NCBI RefSeq assembly: GCF_006124995.1
Contig: NZ_QEWN01000142.1
Coordinates: forward strand, 41,428 to 105,427
Direction: 5' to 3'
From: Vibrio sp. Hep-1b-8
GTDB lineage: Bacteria; Pseudomonadota; Gammaproteobacteria; Enterobacterales; Vibrionaceae
Length of the DNA stretch: 64,000 nt
Each line of letters starts with the position of its first letter. The first letter of the stretch is position 1. Shown here piece after piece: positions 22,824 to 32,500 of this stretch. The notes under the pieces were generated by a model. It was not told the DNA's origin, searched no databases, and saw only the letters and a program-made list of their open reading frames with translations. A program made the position numbers and the translations under genes.

Positions 22824-24089
22824 ATGAGTCTAAGCCAAATTCCTCAAGCCACATCTCCACTATCGATGTGGCTTGATTATTTATCAAACATTCATACCTC
22901 TGCGATCGACCTCGGTCTGGACCGTGTCCAAACTGTTGCCAAAGCAGCAAATCTTACCAAACCTGCACCGACCGTGATTACGGTTGCCGGAACTAACGGC
23001 AAGGGATCAACCTGCGCATTGATGGAAGCGATTCTATTAGATGCGGGTTATTCTGTTGGCGTGTATAGCTCTCCACATCTTATTCGTTACAACGAACGCG
23101 TTCGTATCAATGGTCAGGATCTATCCGATGAAAAACATGCTCAAGCATTTGATTTCATCGAGAAGCAGCGTGGCGAAGTCAGCTTAAGCCTATTTGAGTA
23201 TGGGACGCTTGCAGCTTTGCGTCTGTTTCAAACTGAGAAAGTCGATATTGTGTTACTTGAAGTTGGGCTAGGCGGGCGCTTAGACGCCACCAACGTGGTT
23301 GATCATGATGTATCGATTATCACCAGCTTGGCCATTGACCATGTAGATTGGCTGGGTGACGACATCAATGTTATCGGTTACGAAAAAGCAGGCATCTATC
23401 GCAGCGGAAAGCCCGCAATCTGTGGGCAACCAAAAGCACCTGCAACCGTTGCAGCGCATGCAGATGATATCGGCGCTGAGCTGTATCAGGTTGGGATCCA
23501 GTACGACTACCAGTTGACGGATCTAAACACATGGCGCTGGGTACATGGCTCTTATCAGTTAGATGATCTACCAGTACCGGGTTTACCACTACAAAACGCC
23601 GCTACAGCACTAATGGCACTTGCAACAGCAAACCTTGAGCTAAGTGATGTAAACATCGTCAATGGTCTGCAAAACGCTCAATTGCCTGGTCGAATGCAAA
23701 TTCTAAGTGATGAGCCAACCATACTGCTTGATGTAGCGCATAATCCGCATTCGGCACAATATCTCGTTTGTCGTGTTGCAGAGCAATATCAGAATAAGAC
23801 GATTCACACTGTGGTAGCGATGCTGCATGATAAGGATATTAAAGCGACTCTAGAAGCGTTGATGCCGGTTGCCTCTTATTGGTACCCTGCGTCACTGACG
23901 GGGCCTCGTGCTGCTTCGGCGCAGGAGCTATGCCAGTACCTACCAAAGGGGGTTGCCTATTTTGATGCGCCAGTTGCAGCATTTGAATCTGCACTGACAA
24001 AAGCAAAGGCGCAAGATGTCATCCTAGTTGTGGGCTCTTTCCATACGGTTGGAGAAGTCCTCGAGCATTGGCAGAACAAAGGAGAATAA
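22824..24089 (+). CDS. folC: Dihydrofolate/folylpolyglutamate synthase FolC
   Basis: Bifunctional enzyme: adds glutamate to dihydropteroate to make dihydrofolate, then extends folates with glutamate residues. The 421-residue protein belongs to the Mur-ligase-like ATPases, with the P-loop GTNGKGST (about 56-63), the block LLEVGLGGRLDATN and the C-terminal domain with LLDVAHNPHSAQ. It lies 44 bases after accD, and its stop codon is directly followed by the dedD start with no gap, so translation is probably coupled. Confidence 0.97.
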   Translation: MSLSQIPQATSPLSMWLDYLSNIHTSAIDLGLDRVQTVAKAANLTKPAPTVITVAGTNGKGSTCALMEAILLDAGYSVGVYSSPHLIRYNERVRINGQDLSDEKHAQAFDFIEKQRGEVSLSLFEYGTLAALRLFQTEKVDIVLLEVGLGGRLDATNVVDHDVSIITSLAIDHVDWLGDDINVIGYEKAGIYRSGKPAICGQPKAPATVAAHADDIGAELYQVGIQYDYQLTDLNTWRWVHGSYQLDDLPVPGLPLQNAATALMALATANLELSDVNIVNGLQNAQLPGRMQILSDEPTILLDVAHNPHSAQYLVCRVAEQYQNKTIHTVVAMLHDKDIKATLEALMPVASYWYPASLTGPRAASAQELCQYLPKGVAYFDAPVAAFESALTKAKAQDVILVVGSFHTVGEVLEHWQNKGE

Positions 24090-24629
24090 ATGGCAAGCAA
24101 GTTTCAAAATCGTCTAGTCGGTACCATCATCTTAGTAGCTGTTGGTGTCATCGTTTTGCCGGATGTACTAGACGGCAAGAAAACCCATTACAAGGAAGAG
24201 ATAGCGAGTATTCCTCTCAAGCCCGAGTTGGATAGTGAGCTTGAAAGCTTCGAAATCCTTGATCCTGTTGATGATTCGCAAAGCCTTCCTCAAACCCCTG
24301 TCGAGGTCGTCGAAACGGGCTCTGATGGTGTCGCTGAAGATAAGCCATTACCCGTTGTCGTGAAAGAAATACCTGAGCGCAATGAGTATCAAGATACTGC
24401 ATGGATTGTTCAGCTTATGGCGCTCAAAAATGCCGACAATGCGAACAACTTGGTTAAAGACCTACAGAAGCGAGGCTACCAAGCGCATACTAAGCCGGAA
24501 AATGGTTTTACACGAATTATTATCGGCCCAGATGTGTCTAAGAGTAAATTGGAGCGTCAGATCCTAGAACTGGAAAAAATTACTGGTTCAAAAGGTCAGT
24601 TGCTCAAATTTAAACCGCTAAACCCATAA
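24090..24629 (+). CDS. dedD: SPOR domain cell-division protein DedD
   Basis: A 179-residue single-pass inner-membrane protein. A hydrophobic helix spans about residues 9-27, then comes a Pro/Glu/Asp-rich periplasmic linker. A SPOR domain (about 103-179, beginning AWIVQLMALKN) binds denuded peptidoglycan glycans at the division septum. Members help cell constriction but are usually not essential. It starts immediately after the folC stop; the PurR box of the next operon overlaps its stop codon. Confidence 0.9.
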   Translation: MASKFQNRLVGTIILVAVGVIVLPDVLDGKKTHYKEEIASIPLKPELDSELESFEILDPVDDSQSLPQTPVEVVETGSDGVAEDKPLPVVVKEIPERNEYQDTAWIVQLMALKNADNANNLVKDLQKRGYQAHTKPENGFTRIIIGPDVSKSKLERQILELEKITGSKGQLLKFKPLNP

Positions 24630-24643
24630 GAAAACGTTTGCGT
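24628..24643 (-). promoter_or_regulatory. PurR operator before cvpA-purF
   Basis: Read on the minus strand the 16 bases are ACGCAAACGTTTTCTT, a full match to the E. coli PurR consensus ACGCAAACGTTTTCNT. The box overlaps the stop of dedD and a possible -35 (TTGCGT, 24638-24643) that is 15 bases from a possible -10 (TAAAAT, 24659-24664). This is the arrangement expected for hypoxanthine/guanine-dependent repression of cvpA-purF. Confidence 0.85.
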
Positions 24644-24692
24644 CAGCGTTTTTTCTGTTAAAATGCGCGCGAACTTAAGATGTAAGTACAGA

Positions 24693-25184
24693 ATGAATCC
24701 GTTAGATATTGTCATTTTAGGTGTGGTCGGCCTGTCGGCTTTGATCAGTTTAGTGCGTGGTTTCGCTAAAGAAGCACTCTCATTGGTTATTTGGTTTGGC
24801 GCTTTTTTTATCGCCAGTCAGTATTACGCCAAGTTGGCGGTGTACTTCACCAATATTCAAGATGAGATGATTCGAAATGGAGCCGCAATTGCAGCCTTGT
24901 TTATTGCTACGCTTGTGGTTGGTGCAATCGTTAACTATGTGATTGCTCAGCTAGTACAGAAAACAGGGTTGTCGGGTACAGACAGAGTGTTAGGTGTCGT
25001 TTTTGGCGGTCTACGTGGCGTTCTGATTGTGTCAGCAGCACTATTTTTTATGGATGCGTTTACATCGTTTCCAGACTCTGAGTGGTGGAAAGGATCTCAA
25101 TTGGTGCCGGAATTTAGCCGCGTCATTGCCCCTTTCTTTGAACACTTACAAGCAACGTCTAGTTTCTTATCTGGCGCGGTATAA
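24693..25184 (+). CDS. cvpA: Colicin V production protein homologue CvpA
   Basis: A 163-residue inner-membrane protein with four hydrophobic helices, close in length to E. coli CvpA (162). The family N-terminus MNPLDIVILG and the block SLVRGFAKEALSLVIW are clear. It is linked to envelope homeostasis and colicin V export in E. coli; the molecular role is uncertain. The ATG at 24693 is chosen over an in-frame ATG ten codons upstream that overlaps the promoter. It is co-transcribed with purF, 35 bases downstream, under the PurR box. Confidence 0.92.
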   Translation: MNPLDIVILGVVGLSALISLVRGFAKEALSLVIWFGAFFIASQYYAKLAVYFTNIQDEMIRNGAAIAALFIATLVVGAIVNYVIAQLVQKTGLSGTDRVLGVVFGGLRGVLIVSAALFFMDAFTSFPDSEWWKGSQLVPEFSRVIAPFFEHLQATSSFLSGAV

Positions 25185-25219
25185 CGCGCCAGCCATTGTC
25201 GAAAATCGAGGGTTAAGAC

Positions 25220-26734
25220 ATGTGTGGTATTGTTGGAATCGTGGGCACTACGCCTGTAAACCAGTCTATCTATGATGCATTGACGGTATTGCAGCACCGT
25301 GGCCAAGATGCCGCGGGTATTTGTACCATAGAAAGCAATCGTTTTCGTCTGCGTAAGGCGAACGGTTTAGTTAAGGATGTGTTTGAAGCCAAACATATGC
25401 AAAGACTGCAAGGTAGCGTGGGTATTGGCCATGTTCGTTATCCAACGGCGGGTAGTTCGAGCGCGTCAGAAGCACAGCCTTTCTACGTGAATTCGCCATT
25501 TGGTATCACTCTGGCACACAATGGTAACTTGACCAATGCAGCAGAAATACGTGAGAAATTGTTTGAGAAAGATCGTCGTCATGTGAACACGACTTCCGAC
25601 TCAGAAGTGTTGCTCAACGTGCTTGCACACGAGATTGATACCGTAAAAGGAAATGTTGCAGCGGAAGACGTGTTCCGTGCAGTGACCAATGTGCACCGAG
25701 CTATTCGCGGTGCGTACGCGGTAACAGCAATGATTATCGGTCATGGTATGGTGGCATTTCGTGATCCAAACGGCATTCGCCCTCTATGCCTTGGAAAACG
25801 TGAAATCGGTGGTAGTACAGAATACATGGTTGCCTCTGAGTCAGTGGCGTTGGATGCGGTTGGGTTTGACTTCATCCGCGATATCGCACCGGGTGAAGCA
25901 ATCTATGTTACTTTCGATGGTCAACTTCATACTAAGCAATGTGCTGACAACCCAGTTCTTAACCCATGTATTTTTGAATTTGTTTACTTTGCTCGACCAG
26001 ATTCGTTTATCGATAAAATCTCGGTATATAGCGCGCGCGTTGAAATGGGTAAGAAATTGGGTGAGCGTATCCGCGATGAATACAGCCATCTGGATATTGA
26101 TGTGGTTATCCCTATCCCAGAAACTTCTTGTGATATCGCGCTGCAAATCGCACAAGCGATCGACATTCCTTACCGCCAAGGCTTTGTGAAGAACCGTTAC
26201 GTCGGCCGTACCTTTATCATGCCTGGTCAACAGCAGCGTAAGAAATCTGTGCGTCGTAAGCTCAACTCAATCCGCTCAGAATTTAAAGATAAGAATGTAT
26301 TGCTGGTTGACGACTCTATCGTACGTGGTACCACATCAGAGCAGATTATCGAGATGGCGCGTGATTCCGGTGCGAAGAAAGTCTTTATGGTTTCAGCGGC
26401 ACCAGAAATCCGTTTCCCGAATGTTTACGGCATCGATATGCCGAGTGCAAGCGAACTCATCGCACATGGTCGTGACAACGATTCAATCTGTAAACAGATT
26501 GGTGCTGATGAACTGATTTTCCAAACACTGGAGGATCTTGTCGCAGCAGTTGGTATGGGTAACAGCGACATCGCTAAGTTTGAAACGTCAGTATTCAATG
26601 GTGAATACGTGACGGGGGATATCGATCAGAACTACCTTGATTTCCTTGAATCACTACGTGGTGATGATGCAAAGACTCAGCGTGAGATTCAGCTAGATTT
26701 AGCGAACCTAGAACTGCATAACGAAGGTGCTTAA
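25220..26734 (+). CDS. purF: Amidophosphoribosyltransferase PurF
   Basis: First committed step of purine synthesis: glutamine plus PRPP gives phosphoribosylamine. The 504-residue protein begins MCGIVG, where the Cys becomes the N-terminal nucleophile of the glutaminase domain. The later phosphoribosyltransferase domain shows the PRPP loop LLVDDSIVRGTTS (about 361-373) and the block CDIALQIAQAIDIPYRQGFVK is nearby. No propeptide is present, as in E. coli. It is the second gene of cvpA-purF and is followed by two hairpin terminators. Confidence 0.97.
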   Translation: MCGIVGIVGTTPVNQSIYDALTVLQHRGQDAAGICTIESNRFRLRKANGLVKDVFEAKHMQRLQGSVGIGHVRYPTAGSSSASEAQPFYVNSPFGITLAHNGNLTNAAEIREKLFEKDRRHVNTTSDSEVLLNVLAHEIDTVKGNVAAEDVFRAVTNVHRAIRGAYAVTAMIIGHGMVAFRDPNGIRPLCLGKREIGGSTEYMVASESVALDAVGFDFIRDIAPGEAIYVTFDGQLHTKQCADNPVLNPCIFEFVYFARPDSFIDKISVYSARVEMGKKLGERIRDEYSHLDIDVVIPIPETSCDIALQIAQAIDIPYRQGFVKNRYVGRTFIMPGQQQRKKSVRRKLNSIRSEFKDKNVLLVDDSIVRGTTSEQIIEMARDSGAKKVFMVSAAPEIRFPNVYGIDMPSASELIAHGRDNDSICKQIGADELIFQTLEDLVAAVGMGNSDIAKFETSVFNGEYVTGDIDQNYLDFLESLRGDDAKTQREIQLDLANLELHNEGA

Positions 26735-26759
26735 GAGGGCGCTACGCTCTAAGGGAGAG

Positions 26760-26790
26760 CTTGAATGTTGCGTAAGCAACTCAAGTTTTC
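26760..26790 (+). terminator. First terminator-like hairpin after purF
   Basis: CTTGA (26760) and TCAAG (26781) form an outer stem around GTTGC-GTAA-GCAAC with a two-base bulge, followed by TTTTCTCGTTCTTT. It is a weaker hairpin ahead of the strong one at 26813. Confidence 0.6.
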
Positions 26791-26812
26791 TCGTTCTTTA
26801 CTCCAAATAAAT

Positions 26813-26846
26813 AAGGGTTGGCGCCAAGCGCCAACCCTTTTTTTTC
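26813..26846. terminator. Strong bidirectional terminator between purF and znuB
   Basis: AAGGGTTGGCGC and GCGCCAACCCTT form a 12-bp perfect stem with a three-base loop and a following T run. The A-rich sequence on the other side lets it serve the convergent znuB transcript as well. Confidence 0.9.
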
Positions 26847-26863
26847 TTGAATGCTTCAAGCGT

Positions 26864-27649
26864 TTAACTTCTCACGCGCATTAGTTGGCTTAACATAAAC
26901 ATCGCGGTAGCGCTGATCACGACAGAAGGGCCTGCTGGAGTGTCGTAGTGCCATGATAGAGTTAGACCAAGTAAAACAGCAATAGAGCCAATCAGTGATG
27001 CGAACAAGGCCATCTGTTCTGGTGCTTTGGCAAATCGACGAGCCGTCGCCGCTGGGATGATCAACAGTGAAGTCATGATCAGGGCGCCAACAAACTTCAT
27101 ACCAATTGCGATCACTAAACCGACCATTAACATCAGAATCAAACGCATTAGATCGACGTTGTGTCCCTCGACAGCGGCAAGGTCCTCATTGACGGTGGTT
27201 GAGAGTAACGAGCGCCAGAAAAAGCCCAATACAGTGGCAACGACTATAACGCCGAGATAAATATATGCGAGGTCTTGCGCTGTTACCGCTAACAGATCAC
27301 CAAAGAGATAGCTCATTAAATCAATTCGGACGTTATCCAAGAAACTTACAGCAACCAGACCAAGTGATAACGAACTGTGGGCGAGAATGCCCAGCAAAGT
27401 GTCAGTAGCGACTTGCTGTTGACGCTGAAGTGTTACCAACAGGATTGCCAAGGCAAGGCAGCAAACCGTTAAGGCTAAGTAGAGATTGACGTCCAGTAAA
27501 AAGCCCAAGGCAAGCCCCATCAACGAGGCGTGAGCGAGCGTGTCACCGAAATAAGCCATGCGACGCCAAACAACAAATGAACCTAGCGGGCCTGCGATCG
27601 CTGCGATCCCTAAGCCTGCAAGTATGGAAGGTAGCAAAAACTCAATCAT
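26864..27649 (-). CDS. znuB: Zinc ABC transporter permease ZnuB
   Basis: Membrane subunit of the high-affinity zinc importer. The 261-residue protein equals E. coli ZnuB in length and has about eight hydrophobic helices; the family blocks GPLGSFVVWRRMAYFGDTLAH and LIMTSLLIIPAATAR are present. The Met at 27649 (MIEFLLPSILAG) is chosen; an in-frame Met 14 codons upstream would lie inside znuC. The start overlaps the end of znuC by 8 bases, indicating coupling. Confidence 0.95.
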   Translation of the reverse strand: MIEFLLPSILAGLGIAAIAGPLGSFVVWRRMAYFGDTLAHASLMGLALGFLLDVNLYLALTVCCLALAILLVTLQRQQQVATDTLLGILAHSSLSLGLVAVSFLDNVRIDLMSYLFGDLLAVTAQDLAYIYLGVIVVATVLGFFWRSLLSTTVNEDLAAVEGHNVDLMRLILMLMVGLVIAIGMKFVGALIMTSLLIIPAATARRFAKAPEQMALFASLIGSIAVLLGLTLSWHYDTPAGPSVVISATAMFMLSQLMRVRS

Positions 27650-28427
27650 GATGATGGCCGTGTGTATGATGGGAACATTGAGCGCCTTCACCGGCTACGG
27701 GTTGACCTGCTAAGTCATGATGATGGTGATCATGCTGATGGTGATAGAACGCAAGAGATTGTTGCTGGGTATGTCCAAACAGCGCAATATAGCTTGGGTG
27801 CTGAGCGATGTCTGCGGGTGCGCCAGAACAGCAAATATGATGATGTAAACAGATAACATCATCGGTTTTTGCCATGACTAGGTGCAGGTCATGGGAGACC
27901 ATAAATACGGCACAGTTAAAGCGGTGGCGAATAGTATCGATCAAATCATACAAATCGATCTGACCCTGAACATCAACACCTTGGGCTGGTTCGTCGAGAA
28001 CCAACAAATCAGGTCTTTGTAGCAATGCTCGCGCAAGCAAGACGCGTTGATTCTCTCCGCCAGACAACGAATGCATATTACTCTTCGCCAAATGCTCAGC
28101 GCCGACTAATTTAAGGGCATCATTGAGCTCTTGTCGGCTGTACTTGCCTGCCAAACGCAGAAACCGTTCTACGGTAAGTGGTAGGGTGTCATTGAGTTTA
28201 AGTTTTTGTGGTACGTAGCCAATTTTGATTCCCTTGGCTTTGGATAAAGTACCCCTATATCGGCGCTGTAGTCCGAGTAAGACTTTTACCAGTGTCGACT
28301 TTCCCGCGCCATTAGGTCCGATAAGTGTAGTGATTTCGCCTCTGTTGAGGCGTAGACTTACCTTGTCGAGGACGGTTCGGTCTTCGAATTGAACGCAGAT
28401 ATCAGTAAGTTCGACCAATGTCGGCAT
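27642..28427 (-). CDS. znuC: Zinc ABC transporter ATPase ZnuC
   Basis: Nucleotide-binding subunit of the zinc importer, 261 residues. Walker A is GPNGAGKST (37-45), the ABC signature LSGGENQRVLLARAL follows, and Walker B is LLVLDEPAQGVD. The C-terminal tail is rich in His (clusters HHHQHDHHHHD and HHTHGHHHD), a likely zinc-sensing or zinc-storage feature seen in other ZnuC proteins. It is divergent from znuA across an 81-base region with a Zur box, and is co-transcribed with znuB. Confidence 0.96.
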   Translation of the reverse strand: MPTLVELTDICVQFEDRTVLDKVSLRLNRGEITTLIGPNGAGKSTLVKVLLGLQRRYRGTLSKAKGIKIGYVPQKLKLNDTLPLTVERFLRLAGKYSRQELNDALKLVGAEHLAKSNMHSLSGGENQRVLLARALLQRPDLLVLDEPAQGVDVQGQIDLYDLIDTIRHRFNCAVFMVSHDLHLVMAKTDDVICLHHHICCSGAPADIAQHPSYIALFGHTQQQSLAFYHHQHDHHHHDLAGQPVAGEGAQCSHHTHGHHHD

Positions 28428-28454
28428 GAATGGAACTCATTTGCAATTGTTTAT

Positions 28455-28469
28455 TGTTATAATGTAACA
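28455..28469. promoter_or_regulatory. Zur box between znuC and znuA
   Basis: TGTTATAATGTAACA is a near-perfect palindrome: TGTTA and TAACA separated by five bases. It fits the gamma-proteobacterial Zur consensus (TGTTATANTATAACA) with one difference in the centre. It lies centrally in the only region from which both znuCB and znuA can be transcribed, so zinc-loaded Zur would repress both. Confidence 0.82.
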
Positions 28470-28508
28470 TTTGTCATTCCTTTAAACCAGTCTGTAATCT
28501 CGCTAGCT

Positions 28509-29387
28509 ATGAAACGTTTTCTAATCGCCTGTACACTTTGGTTTGCAAGTCACTCTGTGGCTAACGCAACACAAGTGTTAACTAGTATTAAACCCATTCA
28601 ACTGATTGCCATTGAAATCATGCAAAATACCTCATCTCCAGAGGTTATCTTGGCGTCTAATACTTCACCACACGACTATGCTCTGCGTCCGTCAGACGTG
28701 AAGCGCATTCGCAATGCTGATGTGATTATTTGGTTCGGAAAGAATCTAGAACCCTTTCTGAGTAAGGTGGTAGAAGGGCAGAGCAATGTCCTCACACTGA
28801 GCAAAATTGAAGATCTAGAACTGAGAGAATACCAAGGTGATCATCATGATCATGATGGTCACGACCACGGCAGTCATGACCCCCATTTTTGGCTGGGTTA
28901 TAAACCCACGATGCAAGTGGCAAAGGCTATTGCGGATATGTTAGCAGGGATGGATGCTGCTAACGCTCAAGTCTACGCTGATAATCTAAAAGTATTTGAA
29001 GACAAACTGGCTGCTCAGCAGCAAGCGATCGAAAAGCAACTTACTCCTATCAAACAGGATGGGTATTTTGTTTTCCACGATGCCTATGGTTACTTTGAAC
29101 AAGATTTTGGTCTCAATCAGTTGGGTTTTTTTACGGTCAGCCCTGATCGCAAGCCGGGTGCCAAAACGTTGATCTCAATTCGTAAAGCATTAGCCAGTGA
29201 GCAGGCGAAATGTGTATTTTCTGAACCTCAGTTCACACCCGCAGTGGTAGAGTCTGTGACCAGAGGCAGCAACACAAAAGTAGGTGTCCTTGATCCCATT
29301 GGCAGCGATGTTCAAGCCGTTTCTGGTGGCTACTTTGTCTTAAAACAGAACTTGGCGGATAGCTTCAGCCACTGCTTGCAGCGTTAA
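28509..29387 (+). CDS. znuA: Zinc ABC transporter substrate-binding protein ZnuA
   Basis: Periplasmic zinc receptor of the ZnuABC importer, 292 residues. A signal peptide covers about residues 1-21 (cleavage near SVANA). The cluster A-I receptor fold shows TSIKPIQLIA, the metal-binding His in SPHDYALRPSD, the His/Asp-rich flexible loop HHDHDGHDHGSHDPHFW (about 116-132), and the late His in VFHDAYGYFE. The ATG at 28509 is chosen because it begins the signal peptide; the upstream open frame runs into znuC. It is divergent from znuCB and controlled by the shared Zur box. Confidence 0.96.
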   Translation: MKRFLIACTLWFASHSVANATQVLTSIKPIQLIAIEIMQNTSSPEVILASNTSPHDYALRPSDVKRIRNADVIIWFGKNLEPFLSKVVEGQSNVLTLSKIEDLELREYQGDHHDHDGHDHGSHDPHFWLGYKPTMQVAKAIADMLAGMDAANAQVYADNLKVFEDKLAAQQQAIEKQLTPIKQDGYFVFHDAYGYFEQDFGLNQLGFFTVSPDRKPGAKTLISIRKALASEQAKCVFSEPQFTPAVVESVTRGSNTKVGVLDPIGSDVQAVSGGYFVLKQNLADSFSHCLQR

Positions 29388-29396
29388 CTTTACCGA

Positions 29397-29425
29397 AAGC
29401 CAAAGAGAGCGATTCTCTTTGGCTT
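29397..29425 (+). terminator. Hairpin after znuA, probable terminator
   Basis: AAGCCAAAGAGA (29397-29408) pairs perfectly with TCTCTTTGGCTT (29414-29425) around a five-base loop, 10 bases after the znuA stop. No T tract follows, so it may stabilise the 3' end rather than terminate. Confidence 0.5.
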
Positions 29426-29592
29426 GATTGGCATCTGTGAACTGATTGGAAAAGTCACGAGTTTTTTGCCATACGCGCTTGTTAATCTTGATAAATTTCC
29501 GATAATTATTGGCACAAAATAAATCAAAGTTCATGCCTTGTGCTGAACGTCCAATGTTAGCCTATTGATTCTTGCTGTTAGGGATAAGCCAA

Positions 29593-32500
29593 TTGAATAA
29601 ACTCTCGTCGATACTGTTGCTACTACTGCTGTTTTCGGGAGTTTCGCTAGCATCCAATTTCTCTCCCACGGTTTTCTATCCGTTGCCTATGCAGACTCAG
29701 GGAAAAGTGTTTGCGGCGAAACAGCTATTCACAGCTCAAGGTGGAGGGATATGGCTGCAAGACGTGCGTAATCAAATCTTATTTTTTGATGGTCAGGCGA
29801 TTACCCCTGAGATGGGCTCAGCACTTGACGAGGATACCGAGCAGGTCGCTTTCGTTGACAATGCCTTCTGGACATTTTTTCAGAATGAAATCTATCGCAC
29901 CGTACCCAATCGAGAAAAAGAGCTGGTTTTCAGCTTAACCCCAGGAACCGAAATACTTCGAATTGGTGCCACAAAACGCTACATCTGGTTAGCTGATGAG
30001 AGCCACTTTTACACCTACCATGTTGATAGCGGTGAGTTTCAAACCTTTTCGTTGATGCAGTTGTACCAATACAACCAGTCAGCGAAGATCACGATTAATG
30101 ATGCGGCGTTTATTAAGTCTCGTTGGGTGATTGCGACCAATGCGGGGGTTTACTTGTCGAATGGAGACGTTTACGAACACATATCAAGCTCTGCTAGCCA
30201 TTACGTAGAGAAGCTGCACTATTCAGAAGTACGCGATGAGCTGGTGATCGGCTCGTTAGACGGCATTTTGATTTTTGATCCTGACCAGCCACAGCAACCG
30301 ATCGAGCGGATTGCAGGGAATCACGTATTAAGTATCGCAGAGACGGCGCAAGAGTACTGGATAGGTACCGAAAAAGGGCTGTTTGTCTATGACTTTGTAA
30401 CAGGTGAAATTCGTCGTTTTGAGCAGGGAGTGTGGGCAGGAAATGGGTTGGCGGGGGAAAAAATTTATTCTCTTCTTAATGACAATGCTGGTGGTATTTG
30501 GATTGCGACTGATAGGGGAGTCCGTTATTTCTCCCAATTTTCGGACAATTTTGAGCGTTACCCACACCAATATCTATCGTTCAGTGACAGCAAAGAAAAG
30601 GTAACCAAGCTCCTGCGTAGTAAGAGCCGTGATGGTTACTGGATGTTAACCAATAAGAACGTCTATCGTGTTGACCTTTCTAGCGCAGGGACACGCGACC
30701 TACTATATCAAGGCGTCGTCTATGATCTCGAAGAGAGAAATGGCGTCTTATGGCTTGCGACGGATAAAGGCATTGTTTGTATCGATGCAGGAAGTGGAGA
30801 GGTCATTGTTGACAACTTACCTCCGTTCCTAAAACAAATGAGTGTTCGCTTCATCGAAATGGGTCGAGACAATACCGTTTGGGGAGCAAGCAGCAACCAG
30901 TTGTGGAGCTATAACACCGCTAGTGAGCAATTGATCCAGTTTGGTTCTGAGTGGATGATCGAAAAGTTTCTGCCTGCTCAGCTCACACACATTTATGAGA
31001 CATCTCAAGGTTATCTGAGCCTAGGTACTGAGCATGGCATCTACCTTCTAAAAGATGGTCAGGTTCGTTTTGTTGGGGAAAGTATTCCCTATGGCGAGGT
31101 CATTGATGTTGAGCAAGTCGAGGAGAATCAATTATGGGTCGCGGGTCGCTATGGCCTGTATCGCTTGAACTTATATAAAGAGCAAGTTCAGCCAATTACA
31201 ATGGTTGATGGCCATGTAACTCCCAAGTGTTTGTTAAAAACCGAGCAAGGTATTTGGCTCACTTCATCGGGCGGGCTATCAAAATACGCGAACAATGGCA
31301 GCTTAATACAGCATTACGGTGAGCCGTTTGGCTTGATCAGCAATGAGTTCCTTTCTGGATTTTGTAGCTACAGCACGGATAGTGAGCGTGTACTTCTGCT
31401 TGGCTCACGAACCAGTTTGGTCAAAGTGGACACCAACCAGCTTATCGCCAGCAAGTTGCCGGAAATTCAGGTGGTATTTAGTCAAATCAAGCGCAATCAA
31501 AAACTCTATTCGTTGGCGAATACGGAAAGTGATCCGCTCCAGTTGAGTTACAGTGAGTCGGTGTTTTTTCAATTTGGTGTGATGCCGAGAGCCAATGATG
31601 TAACGCTTGAATATCGTCTCAATGATGATTCAGATTGGCAGATGCTCGATGGCAGTACCTTAACCATGGAACATATGATGCCCGGAAGCTATCAGTTGGA
31701 GGTAAGGGCATTGCATAACGGCACATTACAAAGTCGCAGTGCCCGCTACCAGTTTATGGTGGAACCACCATGGTTTTTGAGCGTGTATGCCATCGTAGGC
31801 TATATAGTGCTCGGCATTTTATTGTTGGCATCAACTGCGTATTGGCGTTCAAGAGTGATGTCAAAAGCAAACCGAGCACTAAAAGCTCAGGTCGCACTCA
31901 AAACCAATCAAATGCGCCATCAAAGTCGTATCTTGCTCAGTAACAACCAACAGCTACGTAAGCAGTTGCAGGTAAGAAAACTGATTTTTACTCAATCCGT
32001 GAGTACGTTAAAAGATAGACTCGAAGCACAGGCAAAAAATGACAACAGCGATCCTCGATTGCTTGCTTTCTTGAATAGAGAATTAGAACTGCTGGTCAAT
32101 GTGCGCTCGACTAATGGACAAGCGCTTCCAGTTTATAATCTGACACTTATCGTTGAATCGGTGCTGCGCGGCTGGCAAGACGAGTTGCTAAAGGCGGGAG
32201 TTACCGTTCAGATTGAGGCGGATACAGATCTGTACGTTAGCGTCGATACGTTTAATCTTGATGAAATCTTTAACTTGTTGTTCGATGGTATTGTTCAGCG
32301 TTGCTACCGAAACCAAACAGTGATGATTCAGTTAATGTTGAGGAAAGGTCAGGTGGCATTTTCTATGCTAGACCAAGGCAAAGCGATAGAGGGCAGTAAT
32401 ACCACTTCAACAATGATGCAGAATATTCACTCTCTGGTCGAAAAGAGTGGCGGTAAGTTGGTTATCCACTCTTCTGAGGAGCGTAATCTGCTTGAAATGA

